Shown one piece after another: positions 40,893 to 49,132 of a DNA stretch of 64,000 nucleotides. The stretch spans positions 62,001 to 126,000 of the forward strand of contig NZ_JAHWGU010000004.1 of the NCBI RefSeq assembly GCF_020873875.1, read 5' to 3'. The position numbers were made by a program, and so were the translations under genes. The DNA comes from Actinoplanes sp. DH11 (GTDB lineage Bacteria > Actinomycetota > Actinomycetes > Mycobacteriales > Micromonosporaceae). The stretch's first letter is position 1; the number at the start of each line of letters is the position of its first letter. The notes beneath the pieces are model-generated. The model had not been told where the DNA came from. It saw nothing but the letters and a program-made list of their open reading frames with translations, and did no database searches.

Positions 40893-41240
40893 ATGGCCAA
40901 GCAGGTAATTACCCTTCTCACCGACGACCTTGACGGCGGTGAGGCCGACCGTACTGTGGAATTCGGGCTGGACGGCGTGAACTACACGATCGACCTGTCC
41001 GAGAAGAACGCCGGCAAGTTGCGGAAAGCGCTCGAGCCGTACCTCTCCGCAGCCACCCGACTGGGGCGGAACGGTAACGTTCCGACGGCAGCACGCCGGG
41101 CGGCTCCGGCCAGTTCCAGCCGGTCGAGCCGCGATCAGAACCAGGCGATTCGCGAGTGGGCGAACAAGAACGGGCACACTGTCTCGGAGCGTGGCCGGAT
41201 CCCGAGCCACGTCGTGGAGGCGTACCACAACAAGCGCTGA
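40893..41240 (+). CDS. lsr2: Lsr2 nucleoid-associated xenogeneic silencer
   Basis: 115 residues. The N-terminal dimerisation domain ([34 protein letters not shown]) and the C-terminal DNA-binding domain ([20 protein letters not shown], with the minor-groove R100-G101-R102 motif) are both intact. Lsr2 bridges AT-rich DNA and silences acquired genes, and shapes chromosome structure in actinobacteria. It stands next to the most repetitive part of this window. Its stop codon lies in a 16-bp tandem repeat. Confidence 0.96.
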   Translation: MAKQVITLLTDDLDGGEADRTVEFGLDGVNYTIDLSEKNAGKLRKALEPYLSAATRLGRNGNVPTAARRAAPASSSRSSRDQNQAIREWANKNGHTVSERGRIPSHVVEAYHNKR

Positions 41241-41290
41241 CCACGACAAGCGCTAGACACAACAAGCGCCGACCACAACGAGCGCCGACC
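41227..41290 (+). repeat. 16-bp tandem repeat, 4 copies, spanning the lsr2 stop codon
   Basis: Units 41227-41242, 41243-41258, 41259-41274 and 41275-41290, of the form ACAACAAGCGCTGACC. The first carries the codons for NKR and the TGA of lsr2; the rest lie downstream. This array ends 27 bases before the next gene's start. Confidence 0.92.
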
Positions 41291-41317
41291 AAGCGGATAC
41301 GAAAAGCGGGAGGGCCA

Positions 41318-42067
41318 GTGACGGTCGTCATCGTGACCGGAGCGTCCAGCGGCATCGGCCGGACGACCGCACTACGCCTGGCCGGCCGCGGCTGGACAAC
41401 CGTCCTGGCCGCGCGCCGCGCCGCTGAGCTGGAAGCTCTCGCTGGGGAGATCCGCGCCGCCGGTGGCACCGCGCATGTGGTGCCCACCGACGTGGCCGAT
41501 CCGGCCGGCGCGGGCGCGCTGGTCGGGCGGACGGTGAAACTGACCGGCCGGGTTGACGCGCTCGTCAACAACGCCGGGGTCGGCGGTGATGCCTCGGTGC
41601 TGGCCGACGACGCGGCGGTCCGCACGATTATCGAGGTAAATCTGCTGGCCCCGATCCGGCTGATGCGCGCGGTGGTTCCGGTGATGCGCGGGCAGGGTTC
41701 CGGCGCGATCGTGAACATCGGTTCGGTGGCCGGTGAGATCGGCATCGGCGGGGCCTATTCGGCGAGCAAGTTCGGGTTGCGCGGCATCAACGACTCGGTT
41801 CGCCGGGAACTCGCGGGCACCGGGATCGGTGTGAGTCTGATCGAACCCGGTTTCATCGCCACCGAGCTGACCGCCCACCGTTCCGGCCTGCCGGGCCCGG
41901 AAATCGTCGCGGACGCCGTGGAACGGGTCTTGAAACGGCCGCGCCGCCGGGTTGTCGTGCCCGGGAAGTATCGTGCCGCGATCCTGCTGTCGAATGCTTT
42001 GCCGTTCATCACCGACCGCGTCTACGCCGGCCGAGCGGCCAAAAAACACGCGAACACGGCGGACTGA
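41318..42067 (+). CDS. Short-chain dehydrogenase/reductase
   Basis: 249 residues from a GTG at 41318-41320 with GGGAGGG upstream; earlier in-frame starts overlap lsr2. Classical SDR motifs: TGASSGIG (7-14), NNAGVGG, IVNIGSVAGEIG and the Y-x3-K of AYSASKFGLRG. The C terminus ends RAAKKHANTAD, like small membrane-associated oxidoreductases. Substrate unknown. Followed after 118 bp by an NAD-dependent epimerase-like gene on the same strand. Confidence 0.9.
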   Translation: MTVVIVTGASSGIGRTTALRLAGRGWTTVLAARRAAELEALAGEIRAAGGTAHVVPTDVADPAGAGALVGRTVKLTGRVDALVNNAGVGGDASVLADDAAVRTIIEVNLLAPIRLMRAVVPVMRGQGSGAIVNIGSVAGEIGIGGAYSASKFGLRGINDSVRRELAGTGIGVSLIEPGFIATELTAHRSGLPGPEIVADAVERVLKRPRRRVVVPGKYRAAILLSNALPFITDRVYAGRAAKKHANTAD

Positions 42068-42185
42068 ACTCACCGGCCGAGCAGACCGGGACCGGCCACG
42101 CAACAAACAAGGGACACGCAACAAACGAGCACACCCCGACGAACGAGGGCGGTTCAACCGACCCACCGGGGGTACCGCCATTCAC

Positions 42186-43256
42186 ATGCGTGTAGTGATC
42201 GTGGGGGCCAGCGGCAACGCCGGAACCGCCCTGCTGCGCCGCCTGAGCACCGAATCCGACATCGAGGTCACGGGCATCTCGCGCCGGGTGCCGCCCGATC
42301 CGTACCCGGCCACCGACTGGCATGCGGTCGACGTGGGCGCGGACGACGCGACCGGCCGACTGACCTCGATCTTCCAGGGCGCCGACGCGGTGGTGAACCT
42401 GGCGTGGCAGATCCAGCCCAGCCACGATCAGCGGCGACTCTACGAGACGAACGTGCTCGGCAGCCGGGCGATCTTCCGGGCGGCGTTGCGCGCGGGCGTG
42501 TCGACGCTGGTGCAGGCGTCGTCGGTGGGCGTCTACGCGCCCGGCCCGAAGCAGGCGTTCGTCACGGAGGAGTGGCGGCGCACCGGCGTGATCGAATCCT
42601 CGTACAGCAGGCACAAGGCCCTCGTCGAACGCATGCTCGACGAGATCGAGTCCGACCATCCCACGTTGCGGGTGGTCCGGCTGCGGCCCGGCCTGATCTT
42701 CCAGCGGGTCGCGGGCACCGAGATCGGCCGCTACTTCGCGGGTCCGCTGCTGCCGGCCCGGCTGCTCCGGTTCGGCTGGATCCCGGTGCTGCCGGACCAC
42801 CCGGATCTGCGGATGCAGGCGGTGCACGCGGATGACGTGGCGGAGGCGTACCACTCGGTTCTGCGCGCCGACGTCCGCGGCGCTTTCAACCTGGCCGCCG
42901 GTCCGGTCCTGGATCCCGCGGTGGCGGCGCGCGCTTTCCACGGCGTACGCGTGCCGGTGCCCGGTGTTGCCCTCGAGGGTGCCGCCGCGCTCAGCTGGTG
43001 GCTGCGTCTTCAGCCGGTGGATCGCGGGTGGGTGCGCCTGGGTCTGAAGGCGCCGCTGATGAGTTGCGACCGCGCGGCCGCCGAACTCGGCTGGCGTCCA
43101 CGGACCGACGCGCTCACCGCGTTGCGCGAGCTGGTCACCGGCCTCGCCGAGCGTGCGCACACCAGCAGCCCACCGCTGCGCGGCGACGCCGACATGCCGG
43201 GACGGGCGGGTGGGCTGCTGCGCGGGCGCCTGCCCGGCACCGGAAACCCCTATTAG
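42186..43256 (+). CDS. NAD(P)-dependent epimerase/dehydratase (extended SDR)
   Basis: 356 residues. Rossmann motif VIVGASGNAGTALLRRL (4-20) and an active-site Y-x3-K (SYSRHKALV), with substrate-domain features AVHADDVAEAYHSV and FNLAAGPVLD. Members are UDP-sugar epimerases or related reductases; the specific sugar cannot be inferred. The 118-bp gap upstream has a short direct repeat, CACGCAACAAAC, at about 42098 and 42116. Convergent with the GGDEF-EAL gene, 148 bp apart. Confidence 0.88.
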   Translation: MRVVIVGASGNAGTALLRRLSTESDIEVTGISRRVPPDPYPATDWHAVDVGADDATGRLTSIFQGADAVVNLAWQIQPSHDQRRLYETNVLGSRAIFRAALRAGVSTLVQASSVGVYAPGPKQAFVTEEWRRTGVIESSYSRHKALVERMLDEIESDHPTLRVVRLRPGLIFQRVAGTEIGRYFAGPLLPARLLRFGWIPVLPDHPDLRMQAVHADDVAEAYHSVLRADVRGAFNLAAGPVLDPAVAARAFHGVRVPVPGVALEGAAALSWWLRLQPVDRGWVRLGLKAPLMSCDRAAAELGWRPRTDALTALRELVTGLAERAHTSSPPLRGDADMPGRAGGLLRGRLPGTGNPY

Positions 43257-43404
43257 GCTGGGCCACGCCAGATCGACAGGACACGAACTACGCGTACGGG
43301 GCCCACCGCACCCGACCGCATGCGGCGTGTCCCGGAGCGTCAGCGCGGGCACCTGCCCGCGCCCGGCCGTTGCGCGCCTTTCGCTATCGGTGCGGGGGCA
43401 CGCC

Positions 43405-46400
43405 TCACACCGCGACCGATTGGGTGTTGCGCAGCCACGCCAGGACCTCGGTGGGGCCGAGCGGGCTGCTGAACAGGTACCCCTGGCCGAGCGGGCAGCC
43501 CATCCGCACCAGCAGTTCGCGGAGGGTGGCGCTCTCGATGCCCTCGGCGACCACGACGAGCCCGAGCGACTGCGCGAGGCTGACGATGCCGGTGACCAGG
43601 GCGAGTGGCTGCTGGCTGGTGACCATGTCGTCGATGAACATCTTGTCGATCTTGACGATGTCGATGGGGCGCTGACGCAGGTAGCCGAGCGACGAGTACC
43701 CGGTGCCGAAGTCGTCGATGGCGATCCGGATGCCCATCTCCCGCAGCGCGCCGAGTTCCGACCACACCTGCTCGTCGTCCTTGACCAGCAACGTCTCGGT
43801 GATCTCCAGCATCAGGGCGGCCGGCGGCACCCCGGTGTGCGCGAGGGCGGCACGGACCTGCTCGACGAAGCCGGTCTCGCGGAACTGGCGGACCGAGACG
43901 TTGACGCTGACGTACGGCACCTGCGCGGCCGGCAGGATCCGCCGCCACTCGGCGACCGTGCGCAGCGACTCCTCGAGCACCCAGCGGCCCATCGGCACGA
44001 TCAGGCCGCTCTCCTCGGCGACCTCGATGAACTGGTCCGGGGTGATCACGCCCCGTTTCGGGTGGTGCCACCGGACCAGCGCCTCGAACCCGACCGCCAC
44101 GCCCGACGCCAGGTCCACGATGGGCTGGTAGTGCAGCAGGAAGTGTCCCTCGTTGACGGCGTGGTCCAGGGCGGACCGCAGTTCGAGCCGTTCCACCATC
44201 TCCTGGTGCAGGTGGGCCTGGTAGCGGCGCCACTGGTTCTTGCCGGCGCCCTTGGCGACGTAGAGCGCCAGGTCGGCCTGCCGCAGCAGCTCGTCGGCGT
44301 CGTTCGCCTCGGGAGTGGTGGTGATGCCGATGCTGGCGGCGGCGTACAGCGGTTTGGCGTCCGTCTCGATCGGCTCGGCCAGGGCAGCGAAGATCCGGTT
44401 GGCGGTCTCCTCGACGGCGCCGGGGTCGTTGACGTTCTCCACCAGAGCGGCGAACTCGTCACCGCCGAGCCGGGCCGCCGTGTCGTCGGCCCGCAGTGCG
44501 CCGGCGATCCGGTGCGCCACCGCGATGAGCAGCTGGTCGCCGACGGCGTGCCCCAGGGTGTCGTTGACAATCTTGAAGTCGTCCAGGTCGATGAAGAGCA
44601 CACCGACCACCGACCCGTCGCGGGCGCCCCGGGCCAGGGCGTGCTGCAGCCGGTCGTTGAAGAGCACCCGGTTCGCCAGACCCGTCATCGCGTCGTGGAA
44701 CGCCTGATGGGTGAGTTCCCGCTCGAGTTGCCGCTGCTCGGTGACGTCGCGCATGGTGACGACCAGGCCGGCCACCGTCGGTTCGGCCCGCAGATCGCGG
44801 CAGTGCATCTCGAGCAGCACCTCGGTACGCCGATTCCCGCGCGCCCGGAAGTCGAGCTGCTGCTGCAACTGGTCGCCGCCCCGGACCGCGCCCAGCACCT
44901 CGGTCAGCCGGTTCCGCTCCCCGGGGTGGATCACCTCGGGCAGCAGGGCACCGGTCGGGTCCCCGCCGAAGACCCCGACCGCCGACGGGCTCGCGTACCG
45001 GATCCGGTCCTGCTCGTCGATGATCGTGATGACGTCCGCGGTGTTCTGGATCAGCGTGCGGAAGTAGGTCTCGCTGTTGCGCCGGGCCACCTCCTGACCC
45101 AGCGCGATCCGTTCCAGGGCGAGCGCCACCTGCCCGGCGAGCACCTCGACCGACCGATGCAACTCCAGCAGTGCCCAGGTCGGCGCGCCCACGTGCAGGA
45201 CACCGAGCAGCGGGTCACCGGACGGGCGGTCCGTGAGCACCATCGGGCAGCGCAGCGTCTTGTTGAACTGGGTGAGCCGGACCGCGACGGCCCAGTCCAC
45301 GTCACGGGTGTTGACCAGGCGTGCGGCCGTACCGGTGGCCCGGTCCACGGCGGCCTGCGCGGCGGCCTCGGCGGACTGCGGCTCGTCCTGCAGGATCGTG
45401 ATGGCGAGAACCACGCCGTGCGGTGCGTCCCCGGGGATCAGCTGGGCCACGGCCGTGCGTACCGCCTGACCGACCGCCTCGGCGTCGACCGCCGACACCA
45501 GGGCGGCGGACGCCTCCCGCAGACCCCGTTCCCGGGCCATCACCTGCCGGTGACTCGTCATGATCCCGGCCATCCGGGCCAGCACCAGCAGCAACATCAG
45601 CATGCTCAGCGCGGCTACCACGGTCAGGCCGGCGATCTGGGTGTCCCGGTACATCTTGACCAGCAGCACCGTCGGCGCGACCAGGGCCGCCACGGCGAGC
45701 AGCGCCAACCGGCCCCGGCTGGTCTCGGTGGGCGGCTTCTCGGCCGGCCGGGTGAGCTCCGCCATCGACGGCAGCAGCGCGGCGAGCCCGGCGGCGGTGT
45801 AGAACAGCACGTGCCCGACGGCCGGGTGCCGGGCCACGTCGGCGACGAGCATCGCGGACACCCCCGCACCCAGCCAGTGCCCGGGCGCCACCAGCCGGCC
45901 CGGGATGGCCGCGAGCCGGATGAGCAGGCCCAGGCAGAGCAGGTCGCCGAACGGCATCGCCAGGTCGCCCCAGGTGTCGGCGGCGGCACCGTCGAGGCGG
46001 GGACCGATCACGAAGGTCCAGATCAGCAGCGCCACGCCGGACGTGACCATGAGGGCGTCGAGGAGGCCGGCCCGGTCCCGGGCCGCGTGCGTGCGGCGGA
46101 GCACGAAACCGCCGAGCGCGAGAGCCAGGGCCAGGTAGGCGAGCAGCAGGATCGCGGTGCCGGCGGATTCCAGCCAGACCAGGCGGCCGGTGAGGAACGC
46201 GGGAGCCGCGGAGGCCGCGCCACCGGTTGCCGACAGGCCCACCGCGCCGGCCAGCAGCCACCACGGACGGGTGTCGTCGGGCTGTCCACCCCGCAGGCCC
46301 AGCGCCAGGGCCGCGACCGCGGAGGCCCCGGCGAGCAGGCGAACCGGACCCTGCCACCCGGGTTCGAGCACCAGGACCACGGTGAGTACCGCCATCCAGG

Positions 46401-46434
46401 CGCCGAAGAGGGCGGCAGACCACCTGGTCGGCAT
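43405..46434 (-). CDS. GGDEF-EAL bifunctional cyclic-di-GMP enzyme with membrane and PAS sensor
   Basis: 1,009 residues from the ATG at 46432-46434, which has GGGAG upstream. About nine membrane helices fill residues 1-300, then a GAF-like stretch (about 330-470), a PAS domain (SETYFRTLIQNTADVITIID), the GGDEF domain (ARLGGDEFAAL near 656, with FIDLDDFKIVND) and an EAL domain (GFEALVRWHHP near 783; EITETLL; DDFGTGYSSL; IVKIDKMF; VAEGIES). Both active-site signatures are intact, so it may make and break c-di-GMP. In actinomycetes this messenger governs development through BldD. Confidence 0.95.
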   Translation of the reverse strand: MPTRWSAALFGAWMAVLTVVLVLEPGWQGPVRLLAGASAVAALALGLRGGQPDDTRPWWLLAGAVGLSATGGAASAAPAFLTGRLVWLESAGTAILLLAYLALALALGGFVLRRTHAARDRAGLLDALMVTSGVALLIWTFVIGPRLDGAAADTWGDLAMPFGDLLCLGLLIRLAAIPGRLVAPGHWLGAGVSAMLVADVARHPAVGHVLFYTAAGLAALLPSMAELTRPAEKPPTETSRGRLALLAVAALVAPTVLLVKMYRDTQIAGLTVVAALSMLMLLLVLARMAGIMTSHRQVMARERGLREASAALVSAVDAEAVGQAVRTAVAQLIPGDAPHGVVLAITILQDEPQSAEAAAQAAVDRATGTAARLVNTRDVDWAVAVRLTQFNKTLRCPMVLTDRPSGDPLLGVLHVGAPTWALLELHRSVEVLAGQVALALERIALGQEVARRNSETYFRTLIQNTADVITIIDEQDRIRYASPSAVGVFGGDPTGALLPEVIHPGERNRLTEVLGAVRGGDQLQQQLDFRARGNRRTEVLLEMHCRDLRAEPTVAGLVVTMRDVTEQRQLERELTHQAFHDAMTGLANRVLFNDRLQHALARGARDGSVVGVLFIDLDDFKIVNDTLGHAVGDQLLIAVAHRIAGALRADDTAARLGGDEFAALVENVNDPGAVEETANRIFAALAEPIETDAKPLYAAASIGITTTPEANDADELLRQADLALYVAKGAGKNQWRRYQAHLHQEMVERLELRSALDHAVNEGHFLLHYQPIVDLASGVAVGFEALVRWHHPKRGVITPDQFIEVAEESGLIVPMGRWVLEESLRTVAEWRRILPAAQVPYVSVNVSVRQFRETGFVEQVRAALAHTGVPPAALMLEITETLLVKDDEQVWSELGALREMGIRIAIDDFGTGYSSLGYLRQRPIDIVKIDKMFIDDMVTSQQPLALVTGIVSLAQSLGLVVVAEGIESATLRELLVRMGCPLGQGYLFSSPLGPTEVLAWLRNTQSVAV

Positions 46435-46512
46435 CCTGCTCCCTTCGAACGTATATGTCGGCCTGATCGGCCCGATCGCCGCGGCACTGAGCGATAGCGG
46501 CACAATCGGGAG

Positions 46513-47139
46513 GTGCTATCGGAGTTCGTTCACGCCCACACCACGCTGGCGCCCGTACCCTTCGTCCCCGAGGTCTCGCTGTGGCAGGCGGCGGAGCCGA
46601 TCGCGCTCTGGGAGGCCACCGAGGCGGACGGCTCGTCCCAGCCGCCGCCGTTCTGGGCTTTCGCCTGGGCCGGCGGCCAAGCCCTGGCCCGGCACGTGCT
46701 CGACGACCCGGACCTGGTCGCCGGCCGCAGTGTGCTCGACCTGGCCACCGGCTCCGGCCTGGTCGCGGTCGCCGCCGCCCGGGCCGGCGCGACACCCGTC
46801 ACCGCCAACGACATCGACCCGCTCTCCCTCGCGGCGGCGGCGGCGAACGCCGAGGCCAACGGGGTACGGGTGACGACCGTCGAAGCCGACCTGCTCGACA
46901 GCGACGAGAGGTTCGGTGTGGTCCTGGCCGGCGACGTCTTCTACAGCCGCGAGATGGCCGGCCGTGTCCTGCCGTTCCTGCGCCGGTCGGCCGCCCGCGG
47001 CTCCCTGGTCCTGGTCGGCGACCCGGGCCGCGCCTACCTCCCGGAGGGCCTGATCAAGCGGGCCGCCTACGACGTCCCGGTCGTCGAGTCCCTGGAGAGC
47101 GTGCCGGTCCGCCACACCACGGTCTGGCAGGTCACCTGA
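46513..47139 (+). CDS. Class I SAM methyltransferase (ETFB-lysine/METTL20-like)
   Basis: 208 residues from a GTG at 46513. SAM-binding motif I VLDLATGSGLVAVAAA (74-89 region), acidic loop NDIDPLSLAAAA and GDVFYSREMA in place of the DxFY-type catalytic loop. The start EFVHAHTTLAPVPFVPEVSLW and PPFWAFAWAGGQALAR resemble METTL20-like lysine methyltransferases that modify the electron-transfer flavoprotein. Substrate remains inferred. Divergent from the GGDEF-EAL gene, sharing a 78-bp promoter region. Confidence 0.85.
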   Translation: MLSEFVHAHTTLAPVPFVPEVSLWQAAEPIALWEATEADGSSQPPPFWAFAWAGGQALARHVLDDPDLVAGRSVLDLATGSGLVAVAAARAGATPVTANDIDPLSLAAAAANAEANGVRVTTVEADLLDSDERFGVVLAGDVFYSREMAGRVLPFLRRSAARGSLVLVGDPGRAYLPEGLIKRAAYDVPVVESLESVPVRHTTVWQVT

Positions 47140-47223
47140 CCGTCCCGGCCCCACCGGGACTCCTCGTCACTCCACCCTCCGCTTCGCCTGCGGCGAACAG
47201 GCATGTCCTTTTCGCGCGCAACG

Positions 47224-47247
47224 GTGTAAGCATGTAATCACGTAAGT
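47224..47247 (+). promoter_or_regulatory. Three tandem 8-bp repeats upstream of the RHH-like gene
   Basis: GTGTAAGC-ATGTAATC-ACGTAAGT, three contiguous 8-bp units of pattern N-Y-GTAA-N-Y, ends 15 bp before the start codon and next to the GGGAGG ribosome binding site. Eight-bp periodicity is the hallmark of operators bound cooperatively by ribbon-helix-helix proteins such as MetJ. Confidence 0.6.
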
Positions 47248-47262
47248 TTGAGGGAGGTTGGC

Positions 47263-47814
47263 ATGCGAATCCGAGTTGCTCCGCCCGGTGGGCGGACCGA
47301 GCCACCGACCGCCGACGATGCCGCAGCCTGGGTGACCGGAGCCATCCCGGACGGATGGTTCACCGAGCCCCCCGAGGTCGTCGTGGACCGCGACGAGATC
47401 ATCATCTGGGGCCGGCTCCCGCAGCCCGCCCTGGCCGACGACGCCACCGACGCCGACCGGGCCGCCGGCGAGGCCGGCCGGATCGCCCAGTTCCGGGAGG
47501 ACACCCGCGACGCCCGGATCCGGGTGGCCCGGCAGGTCGAGCACCGCTACCAGCGCAAGGTCGCCTGGGGCGCACGCTGCGGCGACACCTCCGACCTGTT
47601 CACCCACCTGGCGGCGCCGGTGATGACCCGCCTGCGCCAGCCCGAACGCCAGGTCCTCGACACCCTTGTCGATGCCGGCGTGGCCCGCTCCCGTTCCGAG
47701 GCCCTGGCCTGGTGCGTCAAGCTGGTCGGCAACCACACCGAGGACTGGCTGGGCGAGCTCCGTGACGCGATGACCCGCGTCGACGAGCTCCGCCGTCAGG
47801 GCCCCACCACCTGA
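47263..47814 (+). CDS. Putative ribbon-helix-helix regulator of unknown family
   Basis: 183 residues from the ATG at 47263-47265, GGGAGG upstream. Residues about 1-60 are variable and acidic, a basic helix follows (VARQVEHRYQRKVAWGARCG), and residues 125-155 read RQPERQVLDTLVDAGVARSR then SEALAWCVKLVG. This resembles the strand-helix-helix pattern of RHH proteins (LxxLVxxGxxxSRSEAL). The three 8-bp repeats in its leader would suit autoregulation. The protein is not a recognised family to me. A terminator hairpin follows. Confidence 0.7.
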   Translation: MRIRVAPPGGRTEPPTADDAAAWVTGAIPDGWFTEPPEVVVDRDEIIIWGRLPQPALADDATDADRAAGEAGRIAQFREDTRDARIRVARQVEHRYQRKVAWGARCGDTSDLFTHLAAPVMTRLRQPERQVLDTLVDAGVARSRSEALAWCVKLVGNHTEDWLGELRDAMTRVDELRRQGPTT

Positions 47815-47838
47815 CAGTCCCCAACCCAACCCCATCCA

Positions 47839-47872
47839 TCTCCCGGACCGGCAGCCCTGCCGGCCCGGGAGA
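47839..47872 (+). terminator. Terminator hairpin after the RHH-like gene
   Basis: TCTCCCGG-A-CCGGC pairs with GCCGG-C-CCGGGAGA (one A/C mismatch) across a 6-nt loop, 25 bases beyond the stop. Confidence 0.75.
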
Positions 47873-47947
47873 CCCCGCCACCAAGCCGGTCCCCGCCCTT
47901 CCCCACCCGGCGCGGGCCCGGCGAGCGAGAACCGTAGGGTTGGCGGC

Positions 47948-48670
47948 GTGCTTCGTCAGGTCACGGCCATCCGATATGTCACCCCGCTGCGTGAGGGCGG
48001 TTCCCTTCCCGGCGTCGTGGAGGCGGACGATCTCGGCACCTACGTGGTCAAGTTCCGCGGTGCCGGTCAGGGCCCGAAGGCGCTCGTCGCCGAGGTGATC
48101 GCCGGGGAGCTGGCCCGGCGGCTGGGGCTGCCGGTGCCGGAACTGGCCCGCGTGGAACTGGACCCGGTGGTGGCCCGCGCCGAACCCGACGAAGAGGTCC
48201 AAGAGCTGATCAAGGCAAGCGCCGGCGGCAACCTCGGCATGGATTTCTTGCCGGGCGCCCTGGGTTACGACCCGAACGCGCACCCGGTCGAGCCGGGACT
48301 GGCGAGCCGGGTCATCGCCTTCGACGCCTTCGTGGAGAACGTGGACCGCAGCTGGCGCAACCCGAACCTGCTGATCTGGCACGGCGGCCTCTGGCTCATC
48401 GATCACGGCGCCACCCTCTACTTCCATCACAACTGGCCGCGCGCGGCGGCGGTGGTGCACCGCCCGTACCGCTGGGACGATCACGTGCTCAAGCAGTACG
48501 CCACCGAACTCGCGACCGAAGGCCCCCGGCTGGCCGAGCGGATCACCCCGGACCTGCTGCGCGAGGTGCTGGCCCTGGTACCGGACGAGTGGCTGGACGG
48601 CGTCGACCGCGACGCGTACTTCGAGCACCTGACGCAGCGCGCCGCGCAGCCGGAGGCGTGGCTGCCGTGA
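47948..48670 (+). CDS. HipA-like kinase-fold protein
   Basis: 240 residues from a GTG. The kinase-fold pieces are visible: a nucleotide-side VVKFRGAGQGPKALVAEVIA, then the catalytic AFDAFVENVDRSWRNPNLLI with N-x-D-R-x3-N, and IDHGATLYF as the metal-binding D-H-G. This is the HipA-like family (HipA_2) that pairs with DUF3037 proteins. The stop overlaps the next gene (GTGA). HipA proteins phosphorylate tRNA synthetases in persistence; whether this subgroup does so is unknown. Confidence 0.82.
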   Translation: MLRQVTAIRYVTPLREGGSLPGVVEADDLGTYVVKFRGAGQGPKALVAEVIAGELARRLGLPVPELARVELDPVVARAEPDEEVQELIKASAGGNLGMDFLPGALGYDPNAHPVEPGLASRVIAFDAFVENVDRSWRNPNLLIWHGGLWLIDHGATLYFHHNWPRAAAVVHRPYRWDDHVLKQYATELATEGPRLAERITPDLLREVLALVPDEWLDGVDRDAYFEHLTQRAAQPEAWLP

Positions 48671-49035
48671 CGTTCCCTTACGAGTACGCCATCATCCAGG
48701 CCGTCCCCCGCATCGAACGCGGCGAGCTGATCAACGTGGGTGTGGTCCTCTACTGCCAGCGCCAGGACTTCCTGAACGCCCGCACGCACCTGGACGAGAA
48801 CCGGCTCCGCGCCCTGGACCCCACCGCCGACGTACCGGCGATCACCACAGCCCTGGACGCCTGGGCCCGCACCTGCGCGGGCGGCGGCCCGTCCGCAGAC
48901 ATGCGTCTCGGCGAACGTTTCCGCTGGCTGGTGGCACCCCGCAGCACCATCCTGCGAGCCGGCCCAGTACACATGGGCCTGACCACCGACCCCGCCACCG
49001 AACTGGACCGACTGGTCGACCTGCTGGTCCGCTGA
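48667..49035 (+). CDS. DUF3037-domain protein paired with the HipA-like gene
   Basis: 122 residues from a GTG overlapping the HipA-like stop. FPYEYAIIQAVPRIERGELI and NVGVVLYCQRQDFLNAR begin the domain; GERFRWLVAPRSTILRAGPV and TELDRLVDLLVR end it. No enzyme signature. The tight coupling with a HipA-like kinase repeats the conserved gene pair, and an antitoxin-like, substrate or adaptor role are all possible; none is shown. Confidence 0.85.
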   Translation: MTFPYEYAIIQAVPRIERGELINVGVVLYCQRQDFLNARTHLDENRLRALDPTADVPAITTALDAWARTCAGGGPSADMRLGERFRWLVAPRSTILRAGPVHMGLTTDPATELDRLVDLLVR

Positions 49036-49132
49036 CCCCCGATGGCCTCGGCACGCGGCGGGTGTGCGCCTTTCCGGGGTCTGCGTCTGCCACCGGGCTT
49101 CCGCGATCGCGGTTTGCGGGCACACTGAGCGG

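Noticed and set aside
43153..46497. 1,114-codon plus-strand frame opposite the GGDEF-EAL gene
   Set aside because: Antisense shadow, with low-complexity Arg/Gln/Gly/His composition and no recognisable domain.
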